A stretch of 64,000 bases of DNA, from assembly GCA_016808115.1 (NCBI GenBank), contig JAEQBH010000986.1:1488001-1552000 (forward strand), given 5' to 3'. The notes under the pieces are model-generated. The model was not told the DNA's origin. It worked only from the letters and a program-made list of their open reading frames with translations, and did not search any database. The translations under genes and the position numbers were made by a program. Shown piece by piece: positions 1 through 12,479 of the stretch; position 1 is the stretch's first letter; every line of letters starts with the position of its first letter. This DNA comes from Tetrastigma voinierianum (Eukaryota > Streptophyta > Magnoliopsida > Vitales > Vitaceae).

Positions 1-145
1 AGAAGTAAGGAGTTCAATGACAAAATTTAAAATGTGTAACAAAACTAAATTTATTCTTTCGACACATAATAACATAAAAACAAACTAAATTTAAAGATAA
101 GCAAAATAAACTTACAAGACTCTTTAATCAATTTCGCTTTCATTA

Positions 146-1544
146 TCACTTGATAAACTCTTCTTCATTAGAATAATCAAGGAAGGCAACTATACTTTCT
201 ACTTCAAAATCATCATATATGAAATCATCACCACAGTCATTCATAGTCTCCAAGCTCAAAGCATTATCATTAACAACATTTGGATCAACGTCTAAGAGAT
301 TAGGTCGTTGTAAACCAGATCCATCATCTTCCTTAATAAACCAATTAAGGTCATGAGACTCATTATCTTGGTACACTTCATCATCACTTCCCTTGCCCAC
401 CTCTTTACCCACTTCTAGACAAGAATCATTTTTTGGTACATCCCACATATTTCTATGATTTACTTTTTGTACAACTTTCCAATTAAGACCATTTTTGTAA
501 TCATTTAGGTAGAATACTTGTTGTGCTTGTGCAACCAGTATAAAAGGATCATTGTCGTACCATGTGGAACTAACTTGTATAGTGGTAAAATTATGATCAT
601 GTTTTATTTTCTTCTTTTTTTTGTTGAAGCTCAAACTTATGAACACTTGGAAGAGATCAACCTTATATCCTAAAAATGTAGTTCAAAATAATCACATTTG
701 ATAGGGACAATTGCAAAATTAACCTCTACTCATCATGCTCCTAGGAAACACATATCCTACTATTTTTTGGTGATATATCAATAACACATCTTTTTGTATG
801 GAAGCTTAACTCATTAACAATTACACTAATGTGTTAATTAATGGTAAGAAGGTTTCGGTGGTTGTGTAACACGAAAACTTCATCACAATATGAATATAAC
901 TATTATATATAGTTTATACCAAACATAATGAAATTATATTTATTGTTTTCTCTACGAATGTACAAAGAAATCAAAAATGAAACTTTAGTACATCATGCAA
1001 ACCACTTAGGGAAGTCTTTTTCCTGGCGTTTTTCTAAATCATCTAGGCTTATCCTTTCCAATTCTTGTGCATGTTCACTGCATTAACAAAAGTACAATAA
1101 GTAATAGGCTATAAAATTAGCTTTTTTAAAGTTAAGGTAAAAAACTTACTCTAAGTATAGTCTCAACTCATGACAAGTATTCATGATATACCAGTGTGCT
1201 TTATCTAACACTTCCTTTGAATATTGGATATGTTGTCTACCACCAATTGGTCGAGCTTGCTGTGAGAATATGGAAAGACATCCTTATCCTTGATTTTCAA
1301 ATCTATCTTCATTCCTTTCACCTCGATTAAAATGTATTTCAATTCCACTAAGATATATTGAACAAAATGTTAAAGTTTCATTTACATTGTATGCCTCTGT
1401 AATGGAACCATCTAGTCGAGCTTGATTTCTCACATATTTTTTTTAGTGTGCATAAGTTCCTAAATACAAATTGTAATAAGAATCAAACTCATGCAGTACA
1501 TAGTGTGGTTGTATGAATATATTAATTTTAAAAAAAAATTAAAT
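146..1544 (-). pseudogene. CACTA TNP2 transposase, C-terminal part (DUF4218 tail, DUF4216)
   Basis: Read right to left, 1466-1380 encodes a YVRNQARLDGSITEAY-like segment that continues the DUF4218 region of plant TNP2 proteins. It is preceded by an intron acceptor (TTGTATTTAG before GAACTT) and contains an in-frame TAA. At 1300-1145 the segment FSQQARPIGGRQHIQYS, then LDKAHWYIMNTCHELRLYLE, ends at a GTAAGT donor. A following exon at about 1085-1005 ends with KDFPKWF. The open block 646-146 carries the DUF4216 signature (QAQQVFYLNDYKNGLNWKVV then NMWDVPKND) and ends in acidic sequence at a stop. At least two stops or frameshifts make this a pseudogene. It is the second half of the transposase whose first half is at 22094-24290. 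Confidence 0.8.
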
Positions 1545-1549
1545 CTACC
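1545..1549. repeat. Left target-site duplication CTACC
   Basis: CTACC directly precedes TGTGAAACCCC. The same five bases directly follow GGGGTGTCACA at 22089-22093. Five bases is the usual Ty3/gypsy duplication length, and both copies fall at the same point of the CACTA intron that follows the codons for WMYPFER. Confidence 0.8.
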
Positions 1550-1882
1550 TGTGAAACCCCAGAAAATTCTAATTTTCGACGGTAATTTTGGTTGAAAACA
1601 GGAAATTTTTTAGATCTCGGATGACGAAATGGACTTCGCCGTTGAATTCATCTCGCGAAATCTAGTGACCTAGAAAAGTTTCGTCGAATTATGAGAAAAA
1701 CAGAATATTTTACAATTTTTCTGGGTGATAAGTCGTTAAATGATTTGTTATTTGCATTTTTACGAAAAATCTCTGGAAATGCGAATGGATTAGAGTTAAG
1801 TTCATTTAAAATAAAGTGAACTAAAGAAATAAACGTTTGGGTTGCAGTTCAACCCGAATGAAATAAAAGAATCATGCATCCA

Positions 1883-1928
1883 AATAATAATAATAATAAT
1901 ATTAATAATAATAATAATAATAATAATA
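1883..1928. repeat. (AAT)n microsatellite
   Basis: About 46 bases of AAT/TAA trinucleotides with one interruption. It sits just inside the LTR fragment, close to the left edge of the pararetroviral sequence. Confidence 0.9.
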
Positions 1929-2036
1929 TCCTATGACATAGCTTTATTGCTATTATTCTTAATTTTAAACCAGGTGGTTTTGATGAGAGATTTGTGAGAT
2001 GGATTTTTGTTTTTAAAAGATAAGATTTTTAATAAA

Positions 2037-2048
2037 TGGTATCAGAGC
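2037..2048 (+). other. Primer binding site for initiator tRNA-Met (TGGTATCAGAGC)
   Basis: TGGTATCAGAGC is complementary to the 3' end of plant initiator tRNA-Met. This is the minus-strand primer site used by caulimovirids and many LTR retrotransposons. It lies at the left end of the pararetroviral segment and upstream of its pol region. It also lies about 490 bases inside the solo LTR, so it could in principle be read as a retrotransposon site. The LTR landmarks resume only at about 20430, which argues for the viral reading. Confidence 0.65.
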
Positions 2049-3574
2049 AATTTGTATGTTAATTATTATTATTTAAAACTTTAAATTAAATTCCATCAAG
2101 CCTTTATCTTACCCTCATGAAAGTCATATTAAAACAACCTTTGAAAATTTTATTACATGATATCATAAAATTTATGAATTTGTTCAAATATAGTTTATAA
2201 TTTGTATGGGAAAATTGTGAAAATTTCAGATATAATAGTAATTGAGTGTTTATTTTATGTCTTTATTCCTTATCTTCTTAGTATTTATAATTTAGATTAT
2301 GATCGTAAAAGAACTTAGTACAGAATTTACATTCAAAGCATAAAGAATTTAGGAAAAATTTAGATAAAGGCATGCTTTAAGAAACAACCGTTAAAACCTT
2401 ACTAAAGATATTCAAAACCTTGTGTCTCTTAAATATTTGTGTGAATAATAAACACTATTAAAAACCTACGAAAAATATTTAGTACTCAAACCATAGTTAA
2501 AACTCTAAATAAGAAATATTATATGTATAATCTTTATGCAGAGTTCAAGTTCTTATGTTAGTAGTTCAATTTCTTAGAAAGTAGAAATTAGTACAAAAGA
2601 GGTAAAATTAGGAATAGGTAGAAAACTTTATAGAAATTAATGAACCTCAGCTTTAAAAAAAAAGAAATAAATTAAATATTTTTAAGAACCTTGTAGAAAT
2701 TCAAAGAGGAATAGCCAAAGTAGTATTAAGAACATAAAGCAAGAAAGAAAACCATGTGAGTGTGGACTTGATATAAAAAAATCTAGAAAAGCAAAGAAAA
2801 TTCAAATAAAGAAGAATAGATTTGTGTAATACAAAACTCTTAGGAATTAGAAAAGAATGGAAGACTTTAAAACATTTTAATTTAATTAGAAGCAACTTAG
2901 ACTATATAAAAGAACATCTAGCTGACAAGATAAATTTAAAAGAAATAAAAATAAAAAATCAAATAAATAAAATTTGAAAAAGAAAGAATAGAAAAACTTA
3001 GTCAAAAAAAAAGTAGATCAAATACTTGGAAACAATTAGTTATGAAACTAGTAAATTAGAAGAAAATAAAATAGAAAATATTTTCCAACAATTTTGAAAA
3101 CTTAGTTTAGAGAAAACCAAAACTAGTGTAGAAATATAAAATCAATCCATTTGAACCTAGAAATTCTAGAACAAACCAAGTTTGGAAATTGTAGTGAAGT
3201 ATTAAACCAAAAGAAATGGAACCCTATTAGGGGTAAAATAGGAATTTTTTGAAATTGGAAAATTTAGATGAAAATAATTTTAATAAAGAAGAAAATGAAT
3301 CAAAAACAAACCTAAAAATAAGACTCCTTTTAGATTTAGAAAATTAATACAACCTTAGAAAGTAAAATAAACTTATAATATATGGAGATTTGACAACAAT
3401 AGGAAAAACCTTACATAGAAGTTAAGACAAATAATTTAGGTGGGATAAAGAAATTAAAAAAGAAGAAGAACCAATAAATTTTTGGGAACAAATAATAGTA
3501 AATACAATAACAAGGTAAAACAACATTTCCAACAACTATTAAATTAAAGAACCTAAATAGTAAGTAGAAGTAAA
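2049..3574 (+). pseudogene. Pararetroviral 5' coding region, decayed beyond recognition
   Basis: The 1.5 kb between the primer binding site and the protease-like motif are AT-rich with stops in all frames. Position alone suggests remnants of the movement or coat-protein part of a caulimovirid polyprotein. No domain motif, including a zinc knuckle, can be picked out by eye. This is inference from order only. Confidence 0.35.
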
Positions 3575-5340
3575 TGTTAGGTACCGGAGCTAGTAAAACC
3601 TTTATTTGAAACCTAGTACCAAGTTAAGACTGAACAAACCTTAACTCCAACCCGTAGAATTAGTGCAAATATAATCAAGAAAAAATAATAATAACAAATA
3701 TATAGCCAATGTTCCAACAATAATTAACACATAACCATGACATTACCACAAACCTATTTAGTACCTAGTATAAAGCTTTGTATCTCTTTTATTTGCGCTT
3801 AATTAGGTTTTAAATTTGTACATTCTTTACAAGAGGTATAACAATACAAAATAACCAGGACTTTCACCCAAAAACTACAACAATTGCTTATACAAACACA
3901 GAAAATAGAACCAATATCATAGTTTCTCATTATACAAATAAAATCGAGGAAATAAAAGATAGTATAGTTAATGATTATTTAGAAAATTTAAAAAACGCAT
4001 TAAAATTAAAAAACCTTTTAGTTCAAGCAGAAAAAATAGGAATTATAGGAGAAGACCCTCAAAAACATTGGAATAGGAACAAAACAATTTGTAAAATACC
4101 AATAAAAAATCCAGATTTAACTATAAAAACGTCAGATATTGCATGTAATCTTGTAGACTCAAAAGAATTTAAAATACAAATAGAAGAATTATTACAAAAT
4201 AACCTTATTAAACCAAGTTTTAGTCCTCATAGATCAATGACATTTTTAGTTAGAAACCATAGTGAAGAAAAACGAGGAAAAGCTAGGATGGTAATTAATT
4301 ATAAAGGATTAAATGATAATACTTATGATGATGCATATAAAATACCTAATAAAGATTCTTTAATTAATTCTATTCAAGGATGTAGATATTTTTCTCAATT
4401 AGATTGTAAGAGTGAATTTTGGCAAATAAGATTAGATGAAGATAGCAAACCATGGACTGCGTTTTCTTGTCCTTGTGGCTTATATGAATGGAATGTAATG
4501 CCATTTGGATTAAAGAACGCTCCTCAAATATTTCAACGAATGATGGATAGTATATTTAGTAAATATTCATTTATTCTTGTATATATTGATGATATTCTTG
4601 TTTTTTCCAAAACTTTTCAGAAACATATAAATCATTTAGAACTTGTTTTTGAAGAACTTATAAATAATGGTTTAATAGTTAGTAGAAAGAAAATAAAGTA
4701 ATTTAAAAATCAAATTGAATTTTTAGGATTAGGGTAGAAAATGGTCAAGTAAAACTTCAAGAACATATAGTACAAAAAATCAATAATTTTCCAGACAAAC
4801 TAGAAGATTTAAAACCTTTCAAAGTTTTTTTAGGATTGTTAAATTATGATAGACCTTACATTAAAAAACTTAAGTCAATTAGCTAGACCTCATTTATAGT
4901 AAAACCAAATTACGGGGCAAAAATGTTTTAACAAGGAAGGATATTAAATTGGTAAAGATAAAAGAAACTGCGAAAAATCTCGACTTTACATCTCCCATTA
5001 GAAAGTGAATATAAAATAATCGAGAAGCAGTCTGAGTCAAGCGGATGGGGAGAATTCTTTTAGCATTAACCAATAATTTGAAGAAAAACTTTGTAGAACT
5101 GTAAAGTGAGACTTTAGTGAATATCAAAGAACCTTAGTTCAGTTAGAAATAGAAGCTATAATTTTAGTTTTAGAAAAATTTCAGTATTTTAAACCAAGAA
5201 CAATTTACTTTAGAGCGTTGTGAAAATATTAAAATTCTTTGAAAATAAAACTCTTCAAAATTATCTATCAAAGATGGATAAAATTTCAAAGCAGCTTTAG
5301 TGGTTTTAAGCTGAATTTGAACATATAAAGGAAAGATAAT
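3575..5340 (+). pseudogene. Pararetroviral pol: protease, reverse transcriptase, RNase H remnants
   Basis: At about 3575-3600 a GTGAS motif resembles the protease active site but has Gly where catalytic Asp is expected. One frame stays open from about 3812 to 4701 (near 300 codons) and contains the RT. It shows fingers (KARMVINYKGLNDNT), palm (FSQLDCKSEFWQI), the FSCP..YEWNVMPFGLKNAP block and the catalytic YIDD at about 4585. A TAA at 4699 ends the frame, and later sequence is shifted. At 5035-5055 SSGWGEF and at about 5108 ETFSEYQRT look like RNase H, with a stop between them. The motifs fit Caulimoviridae better than Ty3/gypsy elements. The gene is broken by stops and frameshifts and then by the insertion at 5765. 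Confidence 0.8.
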
Positions 5341-5374
5341 ATATTGCGATTGGTTAAGTAGACGATTTATATAA

Positions 5375-5764
5375 ATGATTGATTTATTTATGACCTTAAC
5401 TTTTGTGTACAAGAACATAGCTCCAAGGAAATTCAAGCAAAAAACTTTTCAATTTGGAACCGTTAGTTCAAATGAAGTTTTAAACCAAAACCTTCAATTT
5501 CAGTCTTTGTATTCCCAAAACCTTTTTGAAGAACATAAAGTAATTATTGATAACCTTTGGTCTTTAAAACCCCAAAACTTTCCAAACCAAAATTTAGAAT
5601 ATGCTTATGGAAAAACCATTTCAGCTTTAGCCCAACATCTTCAAAATCTGAAACCCGGTTTGTTGTTTGAAAGCGAAAAATTCCAAATGTTTAAAAACCA
5701 AGAAAAATAAGAAAACCATATTAAGGATTTAGAAACAAAGTTAGAATCTTTGAACAATGTTAGT
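5375..5764 (+). pseudogene. Pararetroviral downstream ORF, first part (function unknown)
   Basis: A frame of 111 codons (5375-5710) follows the RNase H remnant and stays readable past its TAA up to the chromovirus border at 5764. The protein is rich in Gln, Asn and Lys, with a WSLKPQNFPNQNLEYAYG stretch and a helical C-terminus. I recognise no domain. Some caulimovirid genera carry an extra ORF after pol, and this position matches that, but homology is not shown. The coding trend seems to resume beyond the insertion at 19087. Confidence 0.4.
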
Positions 5765-7715
5765 TGTGACGCCCCAAACCCGGGGGTCCGTTGGTGCCGC
5801 GTCGGCGGCGAATACCGTGAATGTCGGGTGACCCGACATTTTCACGAATCGGGTGAGTCTCAGCTGTACGGGAGAACCACGCGAATCTGAAAACCTTCAT
5901 ATAACTTGTCCCGAACATCAATATAACAACATGAGTAAAAGCGACCACTTGGAGCCCATGAACAATACTCATAAACATATATATCCAACTATATCAATAG
6001 TTTCAAGTTGAAATTTTACTCTTATACAACACATATATTAAAATTAGAATTCTAATACATGTCATACATCATAATCCAAAGCCACAATCCGACTTTCTTC
6101 TAAAGCTCAGTCTCTAGGATGAGTCGTCTCCTCACACGCTCCCTGTACCTGTAAAATAATATCCCTCGATAGGGTGAGCTAATGCTCAGTAGTGGAATCA
6201 CCCTAAGTGGGCTACTCTCACCTAAAATTATGCAATGTTCAAAATAAACACACATTCAAGCAAATGCATGATCCTACTTGAATGTCTAACTAATCATCTC
6301 ATATCCCGAGTCCTCCGCGACTCCCTCACACTCGCCTAAGCCTCGTATGAGAATTATTATTTGTTTGTGGACAACCCTCCGATGTATATATATCGATTGG
6401 CGAGTCTCAGACTGATTGATATTATTTATGGACTACCCTCCAGATGTATATCAATTGGGCCGTCTCGACGATTGATATTTTAGTATGGACTACCCTTCGA
6501 TATTTATCATTTTAGACAACCCTCGACCATTCTCTCTGAGACTCACCTCATGCACTCCTCTATCATCTAGGGTCTTAGAGTGCATATGGAATACATGATG
6601 CCCGATTCAAGTGGAGTCTATACTTAGCGTACAAATATATAATAATATATATTCTACATAAAGATTAAATCACACAATCATGTTGTAATTTCGCATTTCA
6701 TCACATTAAAATTAGGCTCACATGTTTAATGATCGACAACGAGCAATTCTACTTGAATTATTCGACCAAACACATTAATTCACAAAATTTATTTTGTGAA
6801 CACTATTATCGAGAATAGTGAAACCCTCGGTTACTATTCCCGAAAAATCACCAATCGTCGGTTCACTTTGTGAACCCGAATTTCATGGCCATTTCCGGCC
6901 TCATTCCAATCAAGACATGATTTATTTCACAAATTACACAATTAATCAACCCGGCGGCTTGTACTGGTGATGGGCGACACAAATGGATTTAAAAATTTCC
7001 AATAATTGGTCCCAAGTTTTGAGACGATCAAAGCGTTCGTTAAAACCTGGCAAATTGAAGCGTTGAAAACAGCTTAAATAAAGTGTAAAACCCCAGTAAG
7101 GAGAAACCCCTACTTGCTCCGGAGTTGTCAAAACTCCTGGAATTCGATGTCACGTGTAGCCCGCTCGCGTGGCGAACTAAGCCTTTGTCACCGAAGATTA
7201 AAGCGGTCGGATCGCGCGATATTTAGAGAATCCAGTCCCCAAAAACACCATTTTACGCTCTTGGACCTTTCCTTTGATTTTCACGTTTTGTCTTGGTTTA
7301 AAGGAAGAAGAAGATGCACTATTCCTTATTTTTGGCATTTCCTCCATTTAATCAATTCAAAATGACATGCGTAATTCTTTTAAGTTTGGCGATTCGGCAC
7401 TATCTCGATGATCATTTTTATCATTTACTCTCTTTCATGCGCTTATGACTACGTGAATAAATGTATATGTGACTTTAGTCGTATCGAAAATCGTTTTCTG
7501 GCCTTGCAGCCAGCGATCACGCCAGCGTGCCAACTCTAATACCGGAATTCGGCGAATTGGCGTCTTGCATTAGATTTCGCGAGAAGATTCCAACGGTGAA
7601 ATCCGTTTGTCATCCGAAATCTAGAGAATAAATTCAGTTTTTTAAGCGGGAGTACCATTTTGTAAGCAGAAATTGCGATTTTACCCTTCTTCGGAAAGTG
7701 GAATTTCTCGGGTCT
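5765..7715 (-). repeat. Chromovirus LTR copy A
   Basis: It starts TGTGACGCCCCAAACCCGGG and ends in GGGTCTTAC. It shares, in the same order and over the same length, the blocks found in the copies at 7716-12309 and 17161-19086. Examples are ATGCATGATCCTACTTGAATG, GCCTAAGCCTCGTATGAGAA, TTCACTTTGTGAACCCGAAT and the ATTTCGCGAGAAGATTCCAACGG block. It abuts copy B with no internal sequence between them. Confidence 0.75.
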
Positions 7716-10700
7716 TACCTGACGAAACACTGGGTGAATGTCGGGTGACAGGCATTCTCAAGAAATCGGCGAGTCTCCTTTGTACGGGGAGCTCTACCCC
7801 GAATACAACACTTGTATAAAACCTGTCCCCGAGCAATCCGATATAACGGTCTACTGATTAAAAGCGGCCATAGGCTCGTAAACCAATACTCACATCATAA
7901 TATCTATATCGACTATATCAATAGTTTCAAAGAGTTCAAATTTTACTATTATACAACACATATATTAAAATAAAAGAATTCTAATACATGTCATACATCA
8001 TAACCCAAAGCCCGCAATCCATTTCTTCTAAAGCTGGAGTCTCTAGGATGAGTAAAATTATCTCCCTTGACTCACTGTACGGCAAATAATATCCCTCGAT
8101 AGGGGTGAGCTAATTCATTAGTGGAATCACCTAAGTGGACTCTTGTGAGACCCCCTTCTAGTGATAGGAAATGCAACGGCTATTTCACTTTGTGGCACTA
8201 AAGTAGACTCGCTCGTGACAAGTTACCATGAAGCTAAGCGTAAAGCGCTCTCTAGCGTATTTGGAAGCGTGGGTTATAAAATTTTCACTTTCTATCCAAA
8301 TCACACCTTTAGATTTGAAAGATTCCGACATACTTGGTACACGATGGTCAGCCAACACAAAATCACTGTATAAAACAACCTACACTCGATATTTTCCAAA
8401 ATCCAACTACAATAATAAGGACCTACGGTCCTCATCAAAATATAGATAAGAATCAATCGATATAAGTTTATCATGACTGTTTTTCAGGAAACATGCATGC
8501 ATATTTTACAAAAGATATTTACATATACAAAATGTCACATTTTAAGTTTACTAGTTTTAATTTACCTTATCTTATATATAATCACAACCTGGCGTCTAGG
8601 ACTAAGGATCACGGAAGATCTTTCGGCCCCGGCACACGCACACGAAAAATTATTTTAAAGCGAGCGTGAGCGACGGGCTCGGTGAGTACTATAAGTTCTA
8701 AATCTTTGGCATGCAACTGTTTTGTACCTCCCAATATGAAAATGTACGAAATGGTTGTAAAACTATTTATGAGAAGCGAGTTTTGCTGAAAACCATTTAC
8801 AGCTGTTATGAGAAAACTATTTTACTGGCACATTGAAAGCGACCCTGTTTGTGAGCGTGCAACTAGTGCAACTGTGAAATACATTGCAACTATTTCTCTC
8901 TTTGGCATTTGATGGTGGTTAATATCACGAAAAGTGCTATCTTTGTAAATCAAGTACCAACCATTGTGGCCCATTTCTGAAATACCCTAGAAGTGATGCC
9001 TCGGAACCTCGGAACCTGGCATCAGTAGTGAACCTCGGAACACTACCCGGCTAAGATGGTTCGGTGAACACGGCGGGATCTATATAGCATAATGGAACCT
9101 CGGGACCAAAATGCTCGGTGATGGAACCTCGGAACCAACACCTCATCGCTATGTACTAAGTCAGCGCGCTAACTATATACCCTAGAATGTGCGAGGCGAC
9201 TCACTTATATATTCTGGAATCCCAACCCCCGATTCTTGGGCGGGCAATATAGTTGAATCATAATATCCCATAACCTGCCATACGCATTAAATATCCCAGT
9301 GAAGCTGACTATGCCATCTAGGGTTTTGCTAAACTGACCAGCCCATTTCTTAAATATTGAAATCAAACTTTTATAGCGAGTATAACAATTGGGAGAGTAA
9401 TAAAAATGCTTTATAAATCTATATTTTCAAAGCACTTTACATTAATAATTTAAACACTTTCGTTTGAGAAAATGATTTTGAGTACTCACCTTTTTCTCCA
9501 CTAATTTCTTTCAAATCTTGTCAAGCACTCTAGATTCTCGTCGGATGCTCAAATCGCACACACAATTCATTAATTACGAAAATGCATCGGTTTAACGTTT
9601 TAATAAAGCAATACACGGACTTTCAAAATGACTACATCGAGCGAACTTCGATTCTATGAGAACTTTACGTGCTAGTCCATTCGATATGGACATCGATATG
9701 ATGTGAAATTATTAAAATGTCATACCCATTAAATGCCCTATAAAAACTATACGTTTTAGTCAACTTTTGACTTAGGGACTTTCCCATATAGTCTAAAAAT
9801 GAAACATTTACGAAAATTTTGTGGAAGCTTGTGCATTATACTCATGAAATTCATTGTGTCATATAAACAGTCCCAAGAATTCAGCCACATTTGTCTGACA
9901 GTTAAAATTCTAAAAATTCTAAACTTCAGTCTAAAAATTTTGGAATTGAAGTTCTGACTTTACAGTCTCTGCCATTCAAGCCATTATATGAACCTTTAGG
10001 CTTGAAATAACACAAATGAGCCAAATTTTCTCTGTTTAAGTTTGACAAAGAAATTTAGATATTGGTACCTATCGTAGCTCTCTTGGCGTAGTCGATTTTG
10101 CCTTCTAACTACGATGAAAGCCTACGGTCAATTTGTAAATGCGAGAAAGAATCAAAGAAAAATAAAAAAAACAAAAACGTCTCTCGGTTCTCCTCCGCTC
10201 TGTATTCAACTCTTGCCATTTGATATTTATCCTTTTTGTTTTTCTTTTTTTTTTCTTTTTAATTCTTATTCTTTTCTTTAATTATTATTTTTTATTATTT
10301 AGATAAATAATTTCTATTACCCCATTCGAGTCCATTTCTGTCCGAAAAATTTTATTTATCATAATGGAATATTCTTTAACTATTTGCCATTTTTTTGAGA
10401 TTTTCACAAAATCCGTTTTACCAGGTTCACTCTAAACCCGTCGCCTAGAAATTCGTAAAATATTATGGCTGTCTCGGAATTTAGAAACTTTCTGGGTACT
10501 GATTTCGAAGAGGCGAACTTACTTGGCTGTCAGTTTCGTCGTCCAGGATCTAGAGAATTTTCGAGACTTCCCTGAACTATTTTGGTACTTTATTATTATT
10601 ATTTTACTATTTAAACTTCCATTAATTATACTTTCACCTCCTCTACTTTCCTTAATTGTAAAAGTGCCACAATTATTTGAAAAGCTTTATAATTTCACCG

Positions 10701-12309
10701 CCATGGTATAAAATTCTGTTATGGCACTAAAATAATTAAGGAAGTCCTTGGTGCACTTACGGTTACACATCTGTACACCCTCTGCAAGGGACCCGGGATT
10801 ATTCTGGCTACTCTCCACCTAAATGCATATGCAATGCTCCAAAGTAAACACACGTTCAAAGCAAATGCATGATCCTACTTGAATGTCAAGCGATCATCGT
10901 GCAGGAGTCCTCACCCAGGCTCCTCACCTCGCCTAAGCCTCGTATGAGAATTATTTATATTTATTTGTGGACAAGCTACTCGGATGTATATATATCAATT
11001 GGAAGTGGTCTCAGACGATTGATATTTTGGTATGGAATTTCTTGGCCGATAGTGCTCGTTTTAGGCAATCTCAGAAACCATTCTCTGCAGACTCCTCGTA
11101 AACCGCTCTACATCATCTGGGTGCGGTGCATATGGATAATGATCTTGCGATTCGAATTCTGATGCATATATGCCAGTATATAATATGCATATATTCACAT
11201 AAGAATTAAATCACACAATCATGTTATGTAATTTAGCATTTCATCACATTAAAAATTAGCTCACATGAGTAATGATCAAACACGAGCAATTCTACTTGAA
11301 TTATTCGACCAAACACATTAATTCACAAAATTTTATTTTGTGAACACTATTCTCGGGAATAGTGAAACCCTCGGTTACTATTCCCGAAAAAACACCAATC
11401 GTTGGTTCACTTTGTGAACCCGAATTTCACGGCCATTACCGGCCCTATACATAACAAAGCACCATTTATAGCACAAATTGCACCATAAATAACCCAAGAA
11501 AATCAGTAGACAATCACGGACTGTCCACTTGAACTAAATTAATTTCCAATAATTCGGTCCCAAGTTTTGGGACCGATCAAACGGCCCCTCACGGCCTCAA
11601 TCAACTCAAACATCATAAATACACTTAAATAAAGAATAAAACCCAAGTAGGATAAATCCCCTACCTCTCGGAGTTTGAGGAAACTCCTTAAAAGCCGGGC
11701 CGCGCGTGGCTTTCTCCGGTGTAAGCTGACTTACGCTTCTTGTTCAGAAAGTGCGACGGTCGGATCGCGCGATATTTTAGAGAGAAGCACCATTTCTCGG
11801 CTAAAACATAGGCCCTATATCGCTAAAACAATTTCGACCGCCTTGCCCTCTCTCGGGTTTTCATGTTTTTGGTCTTTAATTGTAGGAGATGAGCACTGTA
11901 CCCCTATTTTGGCATTATTCTCATTTAAAAGCAATTTACAAAATGGCCAATTTATGTCTTCTTTTCAGAGTTTTTGACATTCGGCACTATCTCGGCCGTC
12001 CATTTTCATACTTTCTCTACTCATGCCACTTATAACACATGAGTACGTGTTATATGTGACTTTTTTCGCATCGAAAATTGTTTTATGGCACCAGAAATGC
12101 AATGTCTCGAAAAACGTGCCAACTTCGACTGTCTCGGAATTCTACGAAATTTTACATGTTAGCTAGATTTCGCGAGATGATTCCAACGGTGAAATCTGTT
12201 TCGTCATCCGAGATGCAGAGAATAAATTTCGGATTTTTAACCGAAATTACAAATTTGTAACAAAAATTACGATTTTGCCATTTTCGAAATTGCGTTTCGG
12301 ACGCCCACA
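7716..12309 (-). repeat. Chromovirus LTR copy B (3' LTR), interrupted
   Basis: The LTR reads as 7716-8143 plus 10806-12309, about 1.95 kb once the 8144-10809 insertion is removed. Its right border is exact: GACGCCCACA ends at 12309, next to a polypurine tract on the - strand. Its left end lacks the first 40-odd bases seen in copy A. Confidence 0.7.
8144..10809 (+). mobile_element. LTR-like insertion inside chromovirus LTR B
   Basis: Sequence unrelated to the other LTR copies interrupts copy B within the TAAGTGGGCTACTCTCC block. It begins TGTGAGACCCCC, a typical gypsy LTR start, and has no gag or pol. It contains a cluster of GGAACCTCGG repeats (8995-9150). ACTCT occurs at both borders (8139-8143 and 10810-10814), but the flanking bases do not align cleanly, so the right edge is uncertain by about ten bases. 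It is probably a solo LTR of another gypsy family. Confidence 0.5.
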
Positions 12310-12325
12310 TTCTCCTCCTTAAAGG
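12310..12325 (-). other. Chromovirus polypurine tract
   Basis: On the - strand CCTTTAAGGAGGAGAA directly precedes the LTR start TGTGGGCG. This is the plus-strand primer position and fixes the element's orientation. Confidence 0.6.
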
Positions 12326-12479
12326 AATTTCGTCTCGAAATTACGGACAATCACAATCACTCACGTAAGATCGCGTGCACTTTCTATATGCATGTAAGCA
12401 GTCATTTAAATCTTAAACGACTAAACCACGATACGCCGTACTAAGCAAAAGGGATAGGTGGCCCATATCGTGTGCCGTT